Below the pieces are notes generated by a model. The model did not search any database. It worked only from the letters and a program-made list of their open reading frames with translations, and was not told the origin of the DNA. Shown here piece by piece: positions 24,213-36,764 of a stretch of DNA of 64,000 nucleotides. The position numbers were made by a program, and so were the translations under genes. The stretch's first letter is position 1. Every line of letters begins with the position of its first letter. Origin of the DNA: Hevea brasiliensis. Lineage: Eukaryota; Streptophyta; Magnoliopsida; Malpighiales; Euphorbiaceae. The stretch covers positions 39,811,623 to 39,875,622 of the forward strand of contig NC_079504.1 in assembly GCF_030052815.1 (NCBI RefSeq), read 5' to 3'.

Positions 24213-24390
24213 TTTGACGTCCACCCCGACGTATAGGACAAGGTCTGTCAACAGTGAGCTTTGATTGGTTGACCTTGACGTCAGAAAAAGAACAATAACA
24301 AGATAAATTGTTTCCATAATTATATGCGTCATTTACTCAAACATCCTAGCTTCTACATCTTACTTTTGTACTCAGCCAGCTCAATTAGTC
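24213..24390 (+). promoter_or_regulatory. Relic of the receptor-kinase promoter without its gene
   Basis: The sequence TTGACCTTGACGTCAG, AAGATAAATTGTTTC and CATCCTAGCTTCT follows the same order as the promoter of copy B at 33590-33710. After 24390 similarity stops and there is no kinase sequence. It contains two W-box cores (24269-24274, 24275-24280) and the palindrome TGACGTCA (24276-24283), a bZIP-type site. It is probably left from a lost or rearranged tandem copy. Confidence 0.65.
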
Positions 24391-25831
24391 CTTATATTTT
24401 TCATTTGTTTTTTCCTTTTTTCCTTCAAAAATTAAATCAAATCAATTAAATTTATTTCTTTTTCAATTCAACCCAAACATAAGCAAATTATCTAGTAGAC
24501 ACAATAACAATTTCATTAATAAAAATTTTAATAAAATAATTTTTTCAATAAATAATTATTAATTAATTTGATAAAAGAAATTAAAAATTTGAGAGAGGGA
24601 AAGAAAGAGTAGAGAGAAGAGATAAAATTGTGATTTTTTTTTTTAAAGAGATGGATAACATAATAATTTCTCTTATTTTTACTTGAAAATCTGATTCTAT
24701 AGGTTGAAGGGAATTGAAATAAAATAAAATTTTTCATTGATGTAAATTAAAATTGATGGACAAAAATAAGATAAAACCTTAAATTGAAGAACTATGAATG
24801 AAATTAACCCTACGAATATCTCCATCTTGTAGATAAAAAAAGGGAAATTTTATTATTTAGTTTTTGTATTTTAAAAAAATTAACTACTTTGTCTTTGTAA
24901 TTTGAAAAATATACTATTTAGTCCCTTCGTTAAATTTTATGTTAGTTAACATCAGTTAAACTATTATTTAACTTTTTTATTTTCAAGAAATTAATTAGTT
25001 GATCTCTATATGTTAAAAATACTATTATTTATTTCTTTATTTTAGTAGAACTAATTAGTTAGTCTTTATATTTTAAAAAATATATTTCTATATTAAAAAT
25101 AAAAATTTTATTGTGTGGATAATAAATCTGAATTTACAATTGATTTTCAATAGAAAAAACATAAAAAAATAATATTTAAGAAATTAAATAAAATTATATT
25201 TAAATAATTTAAAAAAATATATATAAATTTAGATTTAGTCTCCTAATAACAAAATTTCTATTTCTCCTTTGATTAAAATCCAAGCAAGAAGAAAGGGTAA
25301 CAATTCACCTATTCAATAGGCTGCTAGTGTGACTTGTTCTATTAGCTCCACATTTAATTTCTTTTAGTCAGAACTATATTCATTTAACTGTTAATTTCAC
25401 CATGCAATGTTAAAATTAATTTTAATATTTTTTTAGGGAAAAAAATGAAATTCATAGATCAGAAATCAAAGAGTCGTTACATGCAAATCAAAATTTCTTT
25501 TTTATTGATATATCAATTTTGTTTTTAATACTTTTTTTTTTATCAATTGATGCCTCATTTTATTTTATTTTTCATTTTAATTATATTATTTTTAAATTTT
25601 ATTAATTATAAAAAATAATAGATAAATATAAAAATATTATAAGTAATATTTAAACTGGTAAAAATATTCATTCTTATATATATATATATATACACACACA
25701 TATATATTAATAATTTTTCTTAGTGTTTCAGAACTGGATATTTAGTGTGTATTTACGTTGAAGTTAAAAAGTTAAAATTTGTTTTTTTTAGAAAAAAGTA
25801 TCATTTTGTTTGGAAAAAATTATACTATTAT
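24391..25831. other. AT-rich intergenic DNA
   Basis: I see no gene. Phrases such as ATTTAGTCCC and TTAGTTAGTC around 24850-25090 are typical of decayed MITE-like repeats, but no terminal repeats could be paired. Confidence 0.6.
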
Positions 25832-28800
25832 TGTCATGACCCAACCTATGGGCCGGATCAGCACTAGGACCTGGGCCAGCCTAAAGTCTCTGAGACTCGT
25901 AGTAAGCCTAACTATTCCTCAACCCAATCCTAAGGCTCATTTGGGCTCAATTTCAAGAATTCAACCAGACAGAATCCGGCCATAATATGGACCATTTAAC
26001 GAGGAGTTTTTGACTCACCCGACCTGTAAACACAATATATAATAAATTGGGGAGCTCAGCTCACCCTCCACATAATCAAATGTCATAAAAATAAATGGGA
26101 GCTCGGCTCCCTCATCCAATCCAACCATACATGCATTTAATAAGTTTACAGGTCTAATATGACAATTATATTACAGACCCAATCAAATAAATATTTCTAA
26201 CACATGAGTAAATAGAAATTATACAATATCATAACATAAATAGGCAACCTGCAAGGGATGGAAACAGGTTAAAACTAAAAAATAAACCTTCTGTATCCTG
26301 AAGAAAAAAAAAAGGTAAACAGGAGTGAGCGTTCGACACAGAGAGTAAAATATCAATTTTAACCATAATCTCTATAGCTATCTAAAGCTAATGCACCATA
26401 TAAAGTGAAATGCAACATCTAAAAGAACGGAAGCGTGAAAAACACAAGTTTATACCATTGAATTCAAAAATTTTCACCTAGGGTCACATGCATCATGCAA
26501 GATTTATTTTTATCTATTTGATTTCAATGATAAATAACATATTAAAACTCTTTTAATATGTTTTTGGATCTGTATTTGCTATTTAAGATTTTAAAATTAA
26601 TCAGATTAATTTTAGAATCCTAGATTAAATCAAGAACAAACACACTAACCTCTTGATGCACTGCAGTGTATTTGCGCCTTTGAGATTCGTCTTTAGGACA
26701 CCAAGAACACCTATGGCAGCCCTTGACCAGCTTCTAAAGCTTTTTCTATTATTTAGAAAATCAAGTTCTGCCTTTTAAGAGATTAAGGATGTAAACAAGA
26801 CACTAGAAACAATTGATGGTGTTCTTAATTCAAGAGATTGTTTGCTAATCTCTTGGATTGATTAAAGAAGAAGAAGAAGAGAATAATGAGAGCTTCTATG
26901 TGGCGGCACCAAGGGAGTGGCTGCGGCTTGTGTTTTATTTTTTTTTTATAACAACACTTAAATAGCTAGGTTAACACATTAAACCCTTGCCACATGTCAC
27001 CCTTTGATTGGTTCTAGGTTTAATTGACCCAATCACATTGTGCCAAGTGTAAAACCTATATTTAATCTTGATTTTAATCATCTTATATGATTAAAAGACA
27101 TTTGGCAAGCTTATGTGTAATGCCATGTGTCACCATCTCATGGTGCCACATGTCACTCTGCGAAATGACCAAAATACCCCTGTGTCTTAATTTTGTGTTC
27201 TCAACCCAAAATAATTATTTTTCTTCTAATCAATATATATCAAATATAAATTAATTAATTAATCTTTATTAATTAATTTCTCATTAATTAAATTCATATT
27301 TAAACACTTTAAATATAAATTTAACTTATACTGTACATCCAATAATCCAGATTTAGTTTCAAGTCATGCTAGGGACTTTGCAATCTAATTGCAAACCAAA
27401 CCTATTTAATTAATCAATTAAACTCTTTAATTAATTAATTAAATCATATTTAATTAGGTGATAACTTGTGTATGTGTATGACTTACTAGGCTCATCACTA
27501 ATTGGCAATGAGACATGATATCAACTCTTAATATCATCAGAACTCTTTCTTACCATAAATGATTTCTCTAAATCATTTTATACACCTCATAGACCATGGT
27601 TAACACCTAGAATGAACCTATAATCATATATTACCATGCACTAGAATCTCTCTATTATAAAATCCCAACTCATGCTGGAGTCATGGTTTATGTCAAATTC
27701 CATTTGCTATGAATATTATATTCTCTTTTAATTTCAGTTCTTCATTAAAAAGATTTTCTCATCAGAAACTCTTTTCTGATTAAATCTATCTGTCCTGGCC
27801 AGGAACTTGAAACATCAAGAATAATTAAATGAACATAGGATTTTATCTCTATTTACTTAGAGGAACAGATTCCATCTTGATCAACACCTACCTCCATATA
27901 TAACTAGTAGGAGCCAACACATGCCCATATACCCATACACAGTACAAGTATGAAAACAGTATCAAACTCAAACTACCTATATACAAGATAACTGTGCTAT
28001 CTCAGGTCCAAAGACTATATGCACTGATATGATTTATGACAAAACATTGACAAGAGTAAACTCTATGTGCTTGTCATAAGTGTCACTGGTTCGGCTTACT
28101 TATCATTTATAAGTACCTATCATATTTGTCATATGGAATGAGACTCACCATTCTATCTTATTTATATCTCATATAAATAACTTGGGAACAAACATGAATA
28201 CAATCTTTCTGGATAAGTCATGTCCTTATTATGAAGTATCCTCGATTGTGAACCTATTTATGATACTTTGTGCTAAAAATAATGTCACTCATATTCTTAA
28301 CAACTTAAGAATAATATTTCTAACAAAATATCAATGGACATTTTCTATTATACATAAATATATTATGTAAACGGAAAAGTGGAAAAGCCTTTTATCAATA
28401 AAAATATGTACAAGATACATACTAAATGATATGCTCTAGGGCATACTACTAACAATATCATCATAATTTTCATATCATAACAACAAAAAGGTAATTTGGA
28501 GCACTCACACACTCGATAATGTCAAACAATACATATATGGGAGTTAATTCCCTATACAACCCTCTTAATCTAACATCTGCCAGCGAAGATCTCAAGCCAA
28601 ACTTTCGCTTAATAAACCAAATACGAGGTCCCGGCGAATCTCTCAAGCCGTGTCTACCCTGAAGGACCGGGTCCCAATGAGTATCCCTCAAGTCGTATCT
28701 ACCCGTCCTGTTCATATCCAACACCATACCACACGCACGCTGACGCACGCACACTGCTCCAAATTATCACAAACAACACCCATGGCAATTTATCAATTAA

Positions 28801-30479
28801 GAATGCAATATAAAATGTGCCTAGTGTTTAACTACATAGATATATACATATAAGTGATGCATAAGCATATCTGAACATATAATAATATTGAAATTATAAT
28901 TAAAATTAATATTTTACTCACAGACATAACTACGATCCTTTGTGGCGGTGAGCGGAGGAGGAAGGTCATCCCCACCACTGATAATTTTATTACAATTATT
29001 TAATACATTTTACTCAATACAAGTTGAGAAAAGACCAAAGATGTCCTAAGTCGTGCTGAAAATCCGGCAGAGTTTTCCCTATACCTAGGACCTACCCAAC
29101 TTGCAAAAGGGCTTAAAAAGCACTGCTATATCCACAAACCATATACCAACAACTCAATCACATCACACAGCCCCTCCTGGGCCCATCCAGACAGTCATCA
29201 ATCACAATATGTAAAATTACAGTTTAGTCTTTATAATTGACTCTTTTGTAAAAACTACCCAAATAAGCTCTAAAAATTCTAAAACTTTGCCCCGCGGTCC
29301 TTAGCAATATTACTAAACTAATGCAAAAGGAATTATAATTTTCTAAGCTACCACGAATATTTTATGAATTTTTAATCCAATTCAAGCACTAGACAATTAA
29401 GAAAAAGTAAGGTTCGGGTTTATCTATGCCGATTCCGACCCCGGGGACGCGCTCGAGACATCTGACAACGGTGGACTGTCTGTCTGACCGGAAATTTACA
29501 AACTCGGCCAACCGTTGAATTTCCACGAATTGAAGGTACCTACACGAAGCCCACAACACGGGGGTTAGTACATAATTTTTACTGAATTTTCTAAGCTCAT
29601 TTAGTGCTCGAAAAAACACTACGAAGTTTCGTGGGACCCACCGAAAAACGGTGTTGAAAAATTTTGAAATTTATATTGTCACGAAGTTCTCGACGAGTGG
29701 AGCTCTCCGGTACTCTTAGTTTTCTCGTGGGGTTTACGGTTTGTGAGAAATCTGGCCCAAAAATCGAAATGGGCTAAAACTTTCCGGACGAAAATTGGGC
29801 AAACTGCTCCATGGATTTTAGTGTTCTTTGTGTCTATGGAAAGCTTTCGAGGTGTAGATGTGTTTTGGCACAAGACCCAGCTCAAACGGAGGCCGGATTG
29901 GCCAAATTTTGGCTGGGAAGCCGAAATAGTGCGCTGCTCGCTGGGTGATTTTTGCACGCCTTTTCCGGCGTTTTAGGCAGCTGCCGGCGAGGGAGAGGAG
30001 CTGAGGTGGTGCGCCGGCTAGGGGAGGAGGGCTGGGTGGCGGCTGGCTAGCGTGGGGAGGAGGGAGGAGAGAGAAAATGGGAGAGAGAGAAAGAGGGACG
30101 GAAACGCGCGGGGAGAAAGGAAAAATAAGAAGAAGGCCAGTCCGATTCAATCGGTCCAATCCGGCCAGGTTCGATTCTGTCAATCCGATTCATGATACAA
30201 AATTTTGAATACTTAATCTGCCTTGGGACCGAAACGAGGCCCAAAAATTTCAAAAAATTTCTAAAAAACTCAAAAAAATTCGTAAAGTTCAAATATATTT
30301 TTAGTTTTGTCACGTGGTCTTTAAATTAATTTTTAAAAATCATCAAAATTTTATATTTTCCAAAAATCGAACTCGATTTCTAAAATCCGAAAAATTTAAA
30401 TAATTTTCTAAAATTTAAATAAAATAAAATATTAATATTTACCTACAAAATAATAAATTTAAAAATTAGGGGTGTTACA
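25832..30479 (-). mobile_element. Solo LTR E2 (same broad family) with a nested insertion
   Basis: The ends are TGTCATGACC and GGGTGTTACA, flanked by perfect 5 bp duplications ATTAT (25827-25831, 30480-30484). Total length is 4648 bp, about 2.5 kb without the nested element at 26355-28454. No ORF with recognisable similarity exists inside. The GC-rich part around 29400-30190 contrasts with the AT-rich surroundings. TG...CA ends and the 5 bp target site support a solo LTR; the family link to E1 rests mainly on the terminal bases. Confidence 0.75.
26355..28454 (-). mobile_element. Copia-like LTR or related insertion nested in E2
   Basis: The minus strand starts TGTTAGTAGTATGCCCTAGA at 28454. 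The 5 bp sequence ATATC flanks both sides (26350-26354, 28455-28459). The TGTTAG...GCCCTAGAG start resembles plant copia LTRs. The other end reads AATT, not CA, which is irregular, so that boundary or the LTR interpretation could be wrong. Length is 2.1 kb with no coding region. Confidence 0.5.
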
Positions 30480-30484
30480 ATTAT

Positions 30485-30952
30485 TTTTGTGTGTTTATAG
30501 CTAAAATTAATTAAATTTAATTTAAAATTATTTTTTAATATTTTCTAATTAATATATTTAAAATAATATTTTTCTCAACAATAACTTTATTAACAATGCC
30601 AAACAAGCTCTTTAGCGTTTAAAGTAGCTAATAACGAATTGATATCCAACAATTATTTCATTAGTATTTAGTGAAATTTGTAAATTAGTTATTGATAGTT
30701 TATTTCAATATTAATCAATATTATATAATTTTTAATTTTTTATAAATTAAATATTAATCAATAATTTTGTTAATTGATCAAATGAACATTAAAAAAATAT
30801 TTATTTTTATATTTTTTGATCAATTAAATTTATTGTCTCTAATTACAAGTCCATAATTATAATAATTTAATATTTTAAATTTTTTAATAATATTAAAATA
30901 TTCTCAATATTAAAAAAAAAAACTTGCAATATGATCAAATCACAGTGGATAG
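30485..30952. other. AT-rich intergenic DNA
   Basis: I see no gene or bounded repeat here; it lies between E2 and the hAT MITE. Confidence 0.7.
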
Positions 30953-30960
30953 GGAATAAG

Positions 30961-31429
30961 TAGGGGAGAGCAATTTTCGGTTTAAACCGAAAAATCGAAC
31001 AGAACCGAGTCAATTCGGTTCAATTAATTCGGTTTTAAAATTCAATCGGTTCGGTTTGATTTATAATTTTTGATAATTTCTGTTAATTGGTTCGGTTCGG
31101 TTATTTTTATAAAAAATAAAAAAAAATTGAACCGAACTGAAATTATTAATATATATATCAAGGAAATCAAAGAAATCGAACCGAATTGTAAGATTTAGGT
31201 TTAATCGATTTAAAATCGAACCGAACCCAGTTGGAAATCAAATGCTTAATTTATAAATTTCAGTTTGATCGGTTTAAAATCGAACCGAACAAATATTTAT
31301 CAATTTAGTTCGATTCAATTTTCTCTTATTAATCGATTTGGTTCGATTTTTAAAATTTTTTTATTTTTGATTTTTAATTTTATCGATTCAGTTCGATTCA
31401 GAACTGAACCGACCGCTTGCACACCCTTA
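30961..31429. mobile_element. hAT-type MITE (469 bp)
   Basis: The 8 bp duplication GGAATAAG flanks the element (30953-30960, 31430-31437). The terminal inverted repeats are imperfect: TAGGGGAGAGCA on the left and TAAGGGTGTGCA read from the right. The inside is filled with direct and inverted copies of CGGTTCGGTT and CGAACCGAA. An 8 bp target site is typical of hAT elements. It has no coding capacity. Confidence 0.8.
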
Positions 31430-31437
31430 GGAATAAG

Positions 31438-33077
31438 CTTCCCGTTCCTATCAATATTCTAAGTCGTCATTATCAAATATGAATTTTCAAGGCATTTGTT
31501 ATCAGTGATTTGAGATTGACCATTATCGTGCCTCTCACGCGACCCGATGCCCAAGCAAAGAGCATAAATGTAGTTCGAAAATTATAAAACCCAATAATTT
31601 TTTTAAGAAAAATCTTTTTTGCAAACTTTTGAATTGCAATTTTTATCCAAAAATTCATTAAATCACTTTCATGATTTTTTTCAGAATTTTCAAAAAAAAA
31701 TTATATACCTTTTAAATTTTTTAATTCTATCTTATACTATAAAATTCAATTTAACCCCAAATGTTTTAATTCCTACTAATTCTATCTTATCATTAACAAA
31801 ACTACGACCTCACCAACGAAGATAACACGTCGGCTACTATGACATGCCAACAATGGAGTATAATTAGTAAAAATTGAAAATTAGCCACCACGAAATGCGT
31901 AATTAGTAAAAATTGAAAAATATAAAATTTAATTGATAATTTAATTAATATATGATATAATTAAAAAAAATGAAAAGTACAAATTTTTTTTAGTAATTTC
32001 TTTTAAAATTATTAAATTTTAAAATAAAAATTGTTAAATATAAATACATTTTATGTAAATATTTTTGATGGGTAATTTACACATTACTATCCTAGCATAA
32101 TTTAAAGACTAAAAAATAAATATTTGTTAAATATTTACTATAAAAATTATATATTTTTTATTAAAATATATACAATTAAGTCTCTAAAACTAATTAAGGT
32201 CGATTATATAAATTATTTTTTGTCATTCAATTATGTTTGAAACCAATTGCATAAGGATATAATTTTTTTTGTTATTACTTCCTATTTTAGGGTCTTTCCT
32301 TTTAATTTTAATTTTTTTTCACCACTATTTTTATCACATTTTTAACCTAAATCGAATTTTTAATTAACTCCCAATTTTAAAAGTAATTTGAAATCTTATA
32401 TAAATTAAAATGGATTGGAAAAAATTATACCCATATTAAAAAATTATTAATTAAACCCTATAACTTTTTAATTTTTGTAAATTATACTATACTGCAACGT
32501 GATGTGATATTTAACATGCTATCTCTATGACATCTAGCGCAGCTCTCTGTCAATGAAATAATGATTTTATTAATGATAAGATAAAATTAATAAAAATTAA
32601 AAAATTTATAATTTAATTAACAATTTTTATAATATATGATAGAATTATAAAAATTTAAAAAGTATAAAAATTTTTTGGCTATTATTTTTTCCTTTTCATA
32701 TTCATAATATTTACGAACAGAAAACATTTGAGGTCGATATAATTATTTTAAATGAAAAAACCATCATTTGCCTTACCAAATACCATCTACACTATTGTTA
32801 TTAATAATATTATTATTATTTGATATATATTTAGCGTGGTTGTAAAAATTGAACAGAACCAATTGATGGGATGAATTTAATTAGAAATTAAACTTGATCT
32901 GATTCGTTTCACTTACAGACTTTAATTTCAACAAAATCAATGGCAAGTAAATTGGCCGAATAACCGAAAAATTGATTGACCAGTAACCCAACTAAATTAA
33001 AAAAAAAAAAATTATGAAATGGGACGTGCATGCTGGGACTTGTACTTGTGACCTGAGAGCACCACTTGTGCCCAAAG

Positions 33078-33109
<32 letters not shown>

Positions 33110-33546
33110 CATTATTACATAAGATTTTTTCTATTTAGCGTGTTCCATAGCAACATTTATTTTTCATTGGTACACATAAATTTATTATTATAAAATTTTA
33201 ATTTTAAGCATTTCTTTGTTATAAACAATTAAATATTATTATTTAAAAGTTTAATTAACAATCCCTAATCTCCATTTTTCTCTCTTTTTTCTTTTGATTC
33301 TATTTAATAATAATTTTTAAAATAATATTTAATGTTGTAATCAGAATTAAAATTTTATTTTTTTTATTTGTACTGTTTTAATAACATTGAGCGTCTCTAT
33401 CTTGAGGAGGGGATGAACAATATTATTTAATTTATTTTCAAGTTTGATTTAATGCAGGCTTGAAAAATTCAAAGGGAAAGAAAATAACAAGTATCATAAA
33501 AAAAAAAAAGATGCAAATAATTGAGCTGAGAGGACCAAATGACTGA
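31438..33546. other. Upstream region of receptor kinase copy B
   Basis: AT-rich and non-coding. The ~61-base motif at 31615-31675 (TTTTGAATTGCAATTTTTAT core) also occurs at 23858, 44107 and 48596. Part of 32700-32930 recurs at 48655-48870. An (ATT)n run covers 33079-33116. These repeats show that the upstream region belongs to the tandem duplication unit. Confidence 0.6.
33079..33116. repeat. (ATT)n microsatellite
   Basis: About twelve ATT units with one interruption. A similar run lies in the duplicated upstream relic at 48746-48780. Confidence 0.9.
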
Positions 33547-33606
33547 TTGACCTTGACTTAGAAATTTCAACAGTGAGCTGGACTAAATGACTAATTGACC
33601 TTGACT
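33547..33606 (+). promoter_or_regulatory. Duplicated W-box pair in the receptor-kinase promoter
   Basis: TTGACCTTGACT occurs at 33547-33558 and again at 33595-33606, giving four TTGAC cores within 60 bases, about 135-190 bases before the start codon. TTGAC(C/T) is the known binding site of WRKY factors, which control defence genes. The duplication covers GATTGACCTTGACTTAGAAA and its surroundings. WRKY control is inference. Confidence 0.6.
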
Positions 33607-33733
33607 TAGAAAACAACCAAAAAAAAAAAAAAAAGATAAATTGTTTCTGTATCCTATATGTCATTTAATTATTTAAACATCCTAGCTTCTTTATCTCACT
33701 TTTGAACTCACCCAGCAATTCTACCCTCTTTAC

Positions 33734-33742
33734 ATGAAATGA
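33734..33742 (+). promoter_or_regulatory. Two-codon upstream ORF overlapping the start codon
   Basis: ATGAAATGA: an ATG at 33734 encodes M-K-stop, and its TGA (33740-33742) overlaps the ATG of the kinase ORF (33739-33741). Ribosomes starting at the first ATG would stop on top of the main start, so it could damp or permit reinitiation. Confidence 0.5.
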
Positions 33743-35388
33743 AGTTTGATGAGCCCAACCATTATACACTTGTGTATCAAGTGTTTCTTTTCTTCTCTAT
33801 TAACTTGGTATGCCTGCAACTGCAAGTCAATGCGTCATCAGAAAAAGAGACTGATCATCTTGCTCTGCTAAAATTCAAACAAGGGATAACCAGTGATCCA
33901 CATGGTATCTTCAACTCATGGAATGATCCTCTCCATTTCTGCAACTGGACTGGAATCACATGTGGTCGCCGCCATCAAAGGGTCACCTCCTTGGTCTTAG
34001 TTGGGCAGAATCTGGTTGGATCTATATCACCACATATTGGCAACCTCAGTTTTCTCAGGTTGATCAACCTCGAAAGCAACACCTTCCGTGGTGAAATTCC
34101 ACGGCAAGTTGGAAACTTATTTCGACTTCAAGAATTTGATCTCGGAAATAATTCATTACGAGGCGAAATTCCACTCAATTTGAGTCGCTGCTTCCAACTC
34201 AATATTATTTATTTATGGTGGAATAATCTCATTGGAAAAATCCCAGCAGAACTTTGCTCTCTGAGAAAGCTACAGATGATTCGACTTGGTACTAACAATC
34301 TGACAGGAGAAATTCCACCTTCACTAGGCAACCTTTCATCACTTACAATATTTACTGCTCCGTTTAATAATTTAGAGGGAAGTATTCCAAACGAAATGGG
34401 TCAATTAAAAAGCTTGAAGCATGTCAGCGTTGGAGGTAATAGATTATCAGGTATAATCTCTCCATCTCTTTTCAACATCACATCTTTGAGTACTCTGGGG
34501 GTTGAATCCAACCAACTTAATGGGAGTCTACCTGACAACATTTGCTTCACTCTCCCAAATCTTCAAACTTTTACATTCGACGAAAACTATTTCTCTGGCC
34601 CAGTCCCAAATTCGTTGTCCAATGCATCCCATCTTGAAGTATTTGATATCTCTGATAACAATTTTGTGGGACAAGTTCCCTCTAATCTTGGAAATTTACA
34701 GAGTCTCTCATGGCTGAACTTCGAGATCAATAATCTTGGAAGTAATTCATCGAATGACTTGCTTTTCTTGACCTCCTTGACAAACTGTAGTAATCTGGAA
34801 ATGTTTTCTATTTACGGAAACAATTTTGGAGGTGTCTTACCAGACTCTGTAGCCAATTTTTCAACTGGCCTCATTGCATTAAATTTGGGAGAAAATGAAA
34901 TCACTGGAATTATTCCTGCGGCGATGGAGAATCTTGTCAACTTAATTACATTGCATATGAATGAAAACCTTTTCACAGGTTTCATCCCTTCTCAGTTTGG
35001 AAAGCTTCAAAAGCTACAATCATTACTTTTAGGCTACAATCAATTGTCAGGTCGAATTCCATCCTCCATTGGTAACCTCACTCAATTATCTAGTGTATTG
35101 CTGTCTGGAAACAAATTGGAAGGAAGCATTCCTTCAAGTATTAGAAATTGCCAACATTTATATGCTGTACATATTGCAGAAAATAGACTCAGCGGAGAGT
35201 TACCTGAGGAAGTTTTAGGTCTTACTTCTTTATCAAAAATACTGAACTTATCTTTTAACTCTTTCACTGGGCACTTACCAACAGAAGTGGGAAAGCTTAA
35301 AAATGTAAATACACTAGATATCTCAGAAAACAATCTTTCAGGTGAAATTCCTGAAACCATTGGAGGTTGCTTGAGCCTAGAATATCTT

Positions 35389-35391
35389 TAA
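35389..35391 (+). other. In-frame premature stop codon (TAA) in the LRR domain
   Basis: The frame reads ...LSLEYL-stop-MQGNFFQGTIPSSL. Paralogous LRR-XII proteins have a tyrosine or similar residue here (EYLYxQGN), so a single base change of TAT or TAC to TAA explains it. The next codon is ATG in the same frame. Context TAA-A is not a known readthrough context. Confidence 0.9.
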
Positions 35392-36427
35392 ATGCAAGGA
35401 AATTTTTTCCAAGGAACCATCCCTTCATCTTTAGCTTCCCTTAAAGGCCTTCAATATTTAGATCTTTCGCGAAACAACTTGTCAGGACAAATTCCCAAAG
35501 ATCTCCAAGAAATCCCTTATCTCCAATACTTGAATCTTTCGTTCAATGATCTTGAGGGAGAGGTACCAGAAAGAGGAGTATTTACTAATGTCAGTGCATT
35601 ATCACTGATTGGGAATAACAAGCTTTGCGGTGGTGTCCCAGAACTTGGTTTACCAAAATGCCCTACTAAAATCTTGAAGAAAGTGAAATCCCGCACTCTT
35701 AAGCTAGTGGTTGCAATTGCTTGTGTGGTTCCAACTCTGCTTTCGATTCTGATCTTTTTTCTTATTCGCTGGATGAGAAAATCAAGAACCAAGCCTTCTG
35801 TTGCACCCTTAGAAATGAACCACCTTCTAAAGGTATCTTATAAAGACCTTTATCAAGGAACGGATGGATTCTCTTCTAGCAATTTAATTGGTTCAGGTGG
35901 CTTTAGCTCTGTGTATAAAGGATTTCTACCTCAAGTCCAAACACCAGTAGCTGTTAAGGTCCTCAACCTCGAGCAAACGGGTGCCATTAAGAGCTTCATG
36001 GCTGAATGCAATTCGCTGGGGAATATAAGGCATCGAAATCTTGTTAAGCTCGTAACATGTTGCTCCAGCTTAGATTACAAAACAAATGCATTCAAGGCTT
36101 TAATTTTTGAATATATGGGGAATGGAAGCCTAGAAAAGTGGCTGCATCCATGTGCAGAAGGTGAAAATCAGAAAAGAAGCTTGAACCTTCTTCAAAGACT
36201 CAATATCTCCATTGATGTAGCATCAGCATTGCATTATCTACATGACCTCTGTGGAAAGCCTATCATTCATTGTGACCTGAAACCCAGCAATGTTCTTCTT
36301 GATGATGACATGGTTGCTCATGTAAGTGATTTTGGTCTAGCAAAACTCTTCTCAATCAACAGCAATTTATCTCTGAGTCAAATCAGCACAACTAGAATCA
36401 ATGGAACCGTTGGTTATGTTGCTCCAG

Positions 36428-36764
36428 GTAATTAACAACTATATAAGCATCTTCCTCAATTTTTCTTCTTTTTCTTCTAATTCTGCTTCTTCTTCTTCCC
36501 TTAATAGTCTTTTCTTTTTTATCCTTTTATCATTTAAACAAAAATTGATATGTTTTTCAGGACCACCGTTCTATATCCCATCTCCAAGCCACATTCAGTT
36601 CCATATAAATTCCCCCTGAGGAGTTATATGCTCAATAAAATTTAACTTTCACCTATACCTGCTCTAATCAAGACCTGTTTTCCCAGTTTGTTAATTTATT
36701 GTTAGTCAACAAATGATGAACTTATTATTGCCATATTAATTTGATTACTTTTACATACATGTAG
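36428..36764 (+). other. Intron of receptor kinase copy B (337 bp)
   Basis: The donor is CCAG/GTAATT and the acceptor ACATGTAG/AATATGG. Splicing joins GCTCCAG to AATATGGAATG and restores the invariant APEYG of kinase subdomain VIII. LRR-XII genes have a phase-1 intron at this position. Confidence 0.9.

Noticed and set aside
28470..28754. 94-codon minus-strand ORF
   Set aside because: It lies inside solo LTR E2 and shows no family pattern.
29679..30313. GC-rich ORFs on both strands
   Set aside because: They fall in the GC-rich part of E2; the overlapping frames and low-complexity translation suggest chance.
32909..33112. ORF starting with a run of isoleucines
   Set aside because: It is the translation of the (ATT)n microsatellite.
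36401..36619. ORF across the exon 1 end
   Set aside because: It reads into the intron; the splice junction explains the sequence better.
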